From positions 1 through 8,338 of the forward strand of contig CABSMN010000039.1 of assembly GCA_902478765.1 (NCBI GenBank): a stretch of 8,338 nucleotides of DNA, in the 5' to 3' direction. The DNA comes from an uncultured Collinsella sp. Lineage in GTDB: Bacteria; Actinomycetota; Coriobacteriia; Coriobacteriales; Coriobacteriaceae. Below are positions 6,134 to 8,338 of this stretch, piece after piece. Position 1 is the first letter of the stretch. Each line of letters starts with the position of its first letter. The translations under genes and the position numbers were made by a program. Below the pieces are notes generated by a model. It did not search any database. It had not been told where the DNA came from and saw only the letters and a list, made by a program, of their open reading frames with translations.

Positions 6134-6266
6134 GTTGTGCAACGATTTGTTATGCCCCCTCGGGGGTCTGTTGCTACCGTTGCCCGAAACGTTTGCATGC
6201 CGATATTGTTGCGCTCGACCCGCTCGCTACAATGGGCATCGTGCTGCGTTAGAAGGAGAGTTTACG
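6134..6266 (+). promoter_or_regulatory. Promoter region of the AAA-ATPase-like gene
   Basis: The best promoter is TTGTTG (6206-6211), a 16-base spacer and TACAAT (6228-6233), with a start near 6240 and a leader of about 27 bases. The ribosome site AAGGAG (6253-6258) is eight bases before the GTG start at 6267. Upstream lie the 10-mer GTTGTGCAAC (6134-6143), also found at 4181-4190, and a short CCCCC/GGGGG dyad (6155-6166) whose roles are unknown. Confidence 0.5.
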
Positions 6267-8063
6267 GTGTCTGAACAGGCGAATTATGGTGTTGCTCATG
6301 CGTTTGGCGCATGGTTGCTCAATTATGCGGATAACGCAGCTCTGCCGGTTGATGTACACGACTTTTCAGATGCAATCAATCGGTGTCTACTCGTCGATAA
6401 GACTATGTTTATTGCCGATATATTGGACAGCGAAGCGCCTGTTGCGCTTTGTTGTCGGCCCAAGGGTTTTGGCAAGAGCATGAACCTATCGATGCTCAAA
6501 TGCTATTTGGAACGACCTGATCAACGGCCGGATCGAAGCCCGTTCGTCGGCACCCAGATTTGGCAGGCGGGCGGCGGTCGCTATCGTGATGAGCACGCGT
6601 GTTATCCGGTCATCACGCTCGACTTTTCAACTGCCACTGTGAGGCGCGACGTTGATGCTGCGGCGGCTATTCGCAGCGCTGTCGCGCACGAGTGCGCCCG
6701 ATTGCTGCCGCTGCTTGCCGCGCCTGATCTGTCAAGACGTGAGGTTCGTCTTATCGAGAGGGCGGCGCGTGGGGTGGCAAGCGATAATGAGACCGATGCG
6801 GCGCTTGGCGTGCTCATTAAACTGCTCCAGACAGCTTTCGATGAGCAGGTTGTTCTTCTGATAGACGACTACGACGCGGTATGTCCAAAGCGTTTGGACG
6901 CTAAGGACGACGGTAGCGTGGATTCCCTTGAGTCGCTCAGCCGAATGTTGTTCGACACCATTGCCGATGCCGGCGACTCGTTGCGATTGACGTGTCTTAT
7001 GGGCGAGCGCCCCGGTCCTGCCGAGTTTGCGTTGTCCCAACGTGGGGTTTCCTATCGGTCGGCGACGCCGCTGTCGAGTTGGTGTGATCGATGGTTCGGT
7101 TTTTCTGACGACGAAGTCCGGGTGCTGCTGGATCGCATCGGGCGCAACGATTGTCTGGATGACGCGCGCGAGTGGCTCGAGGGCTATCTGCTTGGTGGTT
7201 TTTATTGCTCGAGCCCGGAGCGTGTGGTGGACTACGCACATCGCGGTTGCGTCGCGCCTGTTCGGGCAGATCTGTATGGTTACGCCGACCGTCTGAGCGC
7301 ATGTGTCGGTGACTGGAATCTCATGCGCCTGTCCGCATTGTTTGATTTGCTTGAACCGCATGGGTTTATTGAGGCGCCAGTGCATGTGCATGCCGAGGAG
7401 GCCGATGCCGCCAAGCCCGAAGATATCTGGACTGCGCTGTATCTGTCTGGATTCCTTACGACGGATATGACGGGGCATTCGGAGGACGGCGCGTGCCTTC
7501 GTTCCCTGCGTCTGCCTAATAACGAAGTGCGTCAGGCGCTCCGTCTTGTAATTCTGGAATGGTTTGAGTGCGCCGTTGAGGACGTTGGAGTTATCGACTC
7601 GTTCCATGACGGGCTGTGCCGAGGAGACGAGGACACTGTAAAGCAAGCTTTGAGCTGTGCTATCGGCGATCTGGGCATCGATGTGGGCCAATCAGATATG
7701 CTAACAGCCTATCATCTGGCGCTTCAGGGGCTCTGCTTTGGACTGCCCGGCTATTGCAATCCCAGCTCCAAGCGAAGTGGCGTCTCGGATCGCTGGGATA
7801 TCCAGGTGATTCCCACCGGTCGGGTGTTTGACGTGGCCGACACGCTCGGCATGCTCGATGAGCGACCGCTGATAACGATCAACATGATGTACGACCCTGG
7901 CGTCGATGCCCTGGGCCTGGAACTGTTGGCGGTTCAGGCGCTGCTCGACATAGAGCGCGACGGCATCGATGATATCCGCGTGCCGCGCCCCGCCGTCGGG
8001 CGCATGCGTTGGGGCTTTGGTTTTGACGGTCAGCGTGTGTCCGTGGTGTGCCAACGACTGTAG
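6267..8063 (+). CDS. AAA-ATPase-like protein with degenerate PDDEXK_9-type C-terminal domain
   Basis: The 598-aa product fits the AAA-ATPase-like / PDDEXK_9 (DUF1703-type) family, common in gut bacteria and without a settled function. Visible family features in order: LLVDKTMFI (41-49), a Walker-A-like loop RPKGFGKSMNLSMLK (64-78) with Lys70, YPVITLDFS (113-121), and Walker B VVLLIDDYDAV (195-205). FGFSDDEVRVLL (277-288) and EGYLLGGFYCSSPERVVDY (305-323) follow. The C-terminal domain covers roughly 440-598, with YHLALQGLCFGL (482-493) and DRWDIQVIP (508-516). The canonical LIDEYD reads LIDDYD here. In the C-terminal domain Asp511 is kept, but the usual hydrophobic-E-x-K strand reads LITINMMYD (535-543), so Glu and Lys appear lost. 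GTG 6267 is chosen for its AAGGAG site and promoter; the longer frame to ATG 6093 would read through the preceding terminator. It is a single-gene unit. Confidence 0.85.
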   Translation: MSEQANYGVAHAFGAWLLNYADNAALPVDVHDFSDAINRCLLVDKTMFIADILDSEAPVALCCRPKGFGKSMNLSMLKCYLERPDQRPDRSPFVGTQIWQAGGGRYRDEHACYPVITLDFSTATVRRDVDAAAAIRSAVAHECARLLPLLAAPDLSRREVRLIERAARGVASDNETDAALGVLIKLLQTAFDEQVVLLIDDYDAVCPKRLDAKDDGSVDSLESLSRMLFDTIADAGDSLRLTCLMGERPGPAEFALSQRGVSYRSATPLSSWCDRWFGFSDDEVRVLLDRIGRNDCLDDAREWLEGYLLGGFYCSSPERVVDYAHRGCVAPVRADLYGYADRLSACVGDWNLMRLSALFDLLEPHGFIEAPVHVHAEEADAAKPEDIWTALYLSGFLTTDMTGHSEDGACLRSLRLPNNEVRQALRLVILEWFECAVEDVGVIDSFHDGLCRGDEDTVKQALSCAIGDLGIDVGQSDMLTAYHLALQGLCFGLPGYCNPSSKRSGVSDRWDIQVIPTGRVFDVADTLGMLDERPLITINMMYDPGVDALGLELLAVQALLDIERDGIDDIRVPRPAVGRMRWGFGFDGQRVSVVCQRL

Positions 8064-8067
8064 CGGC

Positions 8068-8083
8068 GGGCGAAAGCCCTTTT
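8068..8083 (+). terminator. Small GAAA-loop hairpin, possible terminator
   Basis: GGGC (8068-8071), a GAAA loop and GCCC (8076-8079) are followed by four T (8080-8083), starting five bases after the stop codon of the ATPase gene. The stem is only four pairs, so it would be a weak terminator, although GNRA-type loops are stable. It also sits at the convergent junction with the gene on the other strand. Confidence 0.4.
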
Positions 8084-8292
8084 ACTGCTCGGCGCCCTTC
8101 ATGGGAGGCATGGGCTTCCAGTTGGGATCCTTAACGATCTTGCGGGCGTCCTTCATGCCACGGCGCAGCGCCGGAATACCGGTCTTAAAGCACTTGTCAA
8201 CGGCGGCCAGGCGAATGAACTCCTTAAAGAAGGTCGCGGCGTTGCCCAAGCGGAACAGCATGGGGTGGTAGTCACCGTAGATCTGCATATAG
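8082..8292 (-). CDS. Unrecognised protein, C-terminal 69 residues only
   Basis: A minus-strand frame enters from the right edge and stops at TAA 8084-8082, giving YMQIYGDYHPMLF, then a segment with FFKEFIRLAAVDKCFKTG and a basic tail ending PNWKPMPPMKGAEQ. I do not recognise the family. The fragment is basic, with one Cys and a Pro/Met-rich end, and looks like the C-terminal tail of a longer soluble protein. Codon use agrees with neighbouring GC-rich genes, and it converges on the ATPase gene with 18 bases between the stop codons, both reasons to accept it as real. An apparent start Met at 8309 comes from adapter: the translated MCIRDS is a known signature of the Nextera end and must not be included. 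Confidence 0.65.
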
Positions 8293-8338
8293 CTGTCTCT
8301 TATACACATCTGACGCTGCCGACGAAGCTAGAAGTGTA
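8293..8338 (-). other. Nextera Read-1 adapter with i5 index (not genomic)
   Basis: CTGTCTCTTATACACATCT (8293-8311) is the reverse complement of the Tn5 mosaic end. GACGCTGCCGACGA (8312-8325) is the reverse complement of the Read-1 adapter. The next eight bases AGCTAGAA (8326-8333) occupy the i5 index position (TTCTAGCT when reversed), and GTGTA (8334-8338) begins the P5 flow-cell sequence. Confidence 0.98.

Noticed and set aside
6093..6266. Longer ATPase start at ATG 6093
   Set aside because: It would begin inside the terminator region and upstream of the predicted promoter; GTG 6267 has a good ribosome site.
6732..7691. 319-codon minus-strand frame inside the ATPase gene
   Set aside because: The opposite strand has ordered family motifs, a promoter and a ribosome site; this frame has none and is a shadow.

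Overview
The window looks like a complete assembled contig from a gut-type Coriobacteriia genome, most likely Collinsella or a close relative. The basis is a GC-rich, high-GC Gram-positive coding style, a sufC-sufB-sufD core with a divergent Rrf2 regulator, and a sortase-anchored surface protein; the genus is inferred. Both ends are library adapter rather than genome. Positions 1-30 match the Nextera Read-2 transposon end, and 8293-8338 match the Read-1 end plus a readable i5 index. Genuine DNA is therefore about 31-8292.

Left third, minus strand: sufC, sufB and the first 171 codons of sufD form a tightly packed Fe-S cluster assembly operon. A likely promoter lies at 2833-2860. Plus strand, divergent: an Rrf2/IscR-type regulator with three cysteines. 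The 224-bp divergent intergenic region holds one dyad over the suf -35 element and two near-identical 31-bp palindromes just upstream of the regulator. These form an uncharacterised control region for Fe-S homeostasis.

Middle: eight bases after the regulator comes a MntA-HepT toxin-antitoxin pair, with overlapping genes and clearly lower GC. It carries intact GSX10DXD (antitoxin AMPylase) and RX4HXY (HEPN toxin) motifs. Next is a 600-aa secreted surface protein: signal peptide, a lysozyme-like or VgrG-related N-terminal domain, a long Ser/Gly/Asn then Lys/Glu/Ser-rich spacer, a run of ten Thr, an MPKTG sortase signal, a membrane segment and a short tail. A strong intrinsic terminator follows.

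Right third: a single gene with its own promoter and a GTG start encodes an AAA-ATPase-like protein of the kind usually fused to a PDDEXK_9 nuclease domain. Here the nuclease-like domain seems to have lost its key E-x-K residues. A weak terminator separates it from the convergent 3' end of an unrecognised gene that runs off the right edge into adapter.
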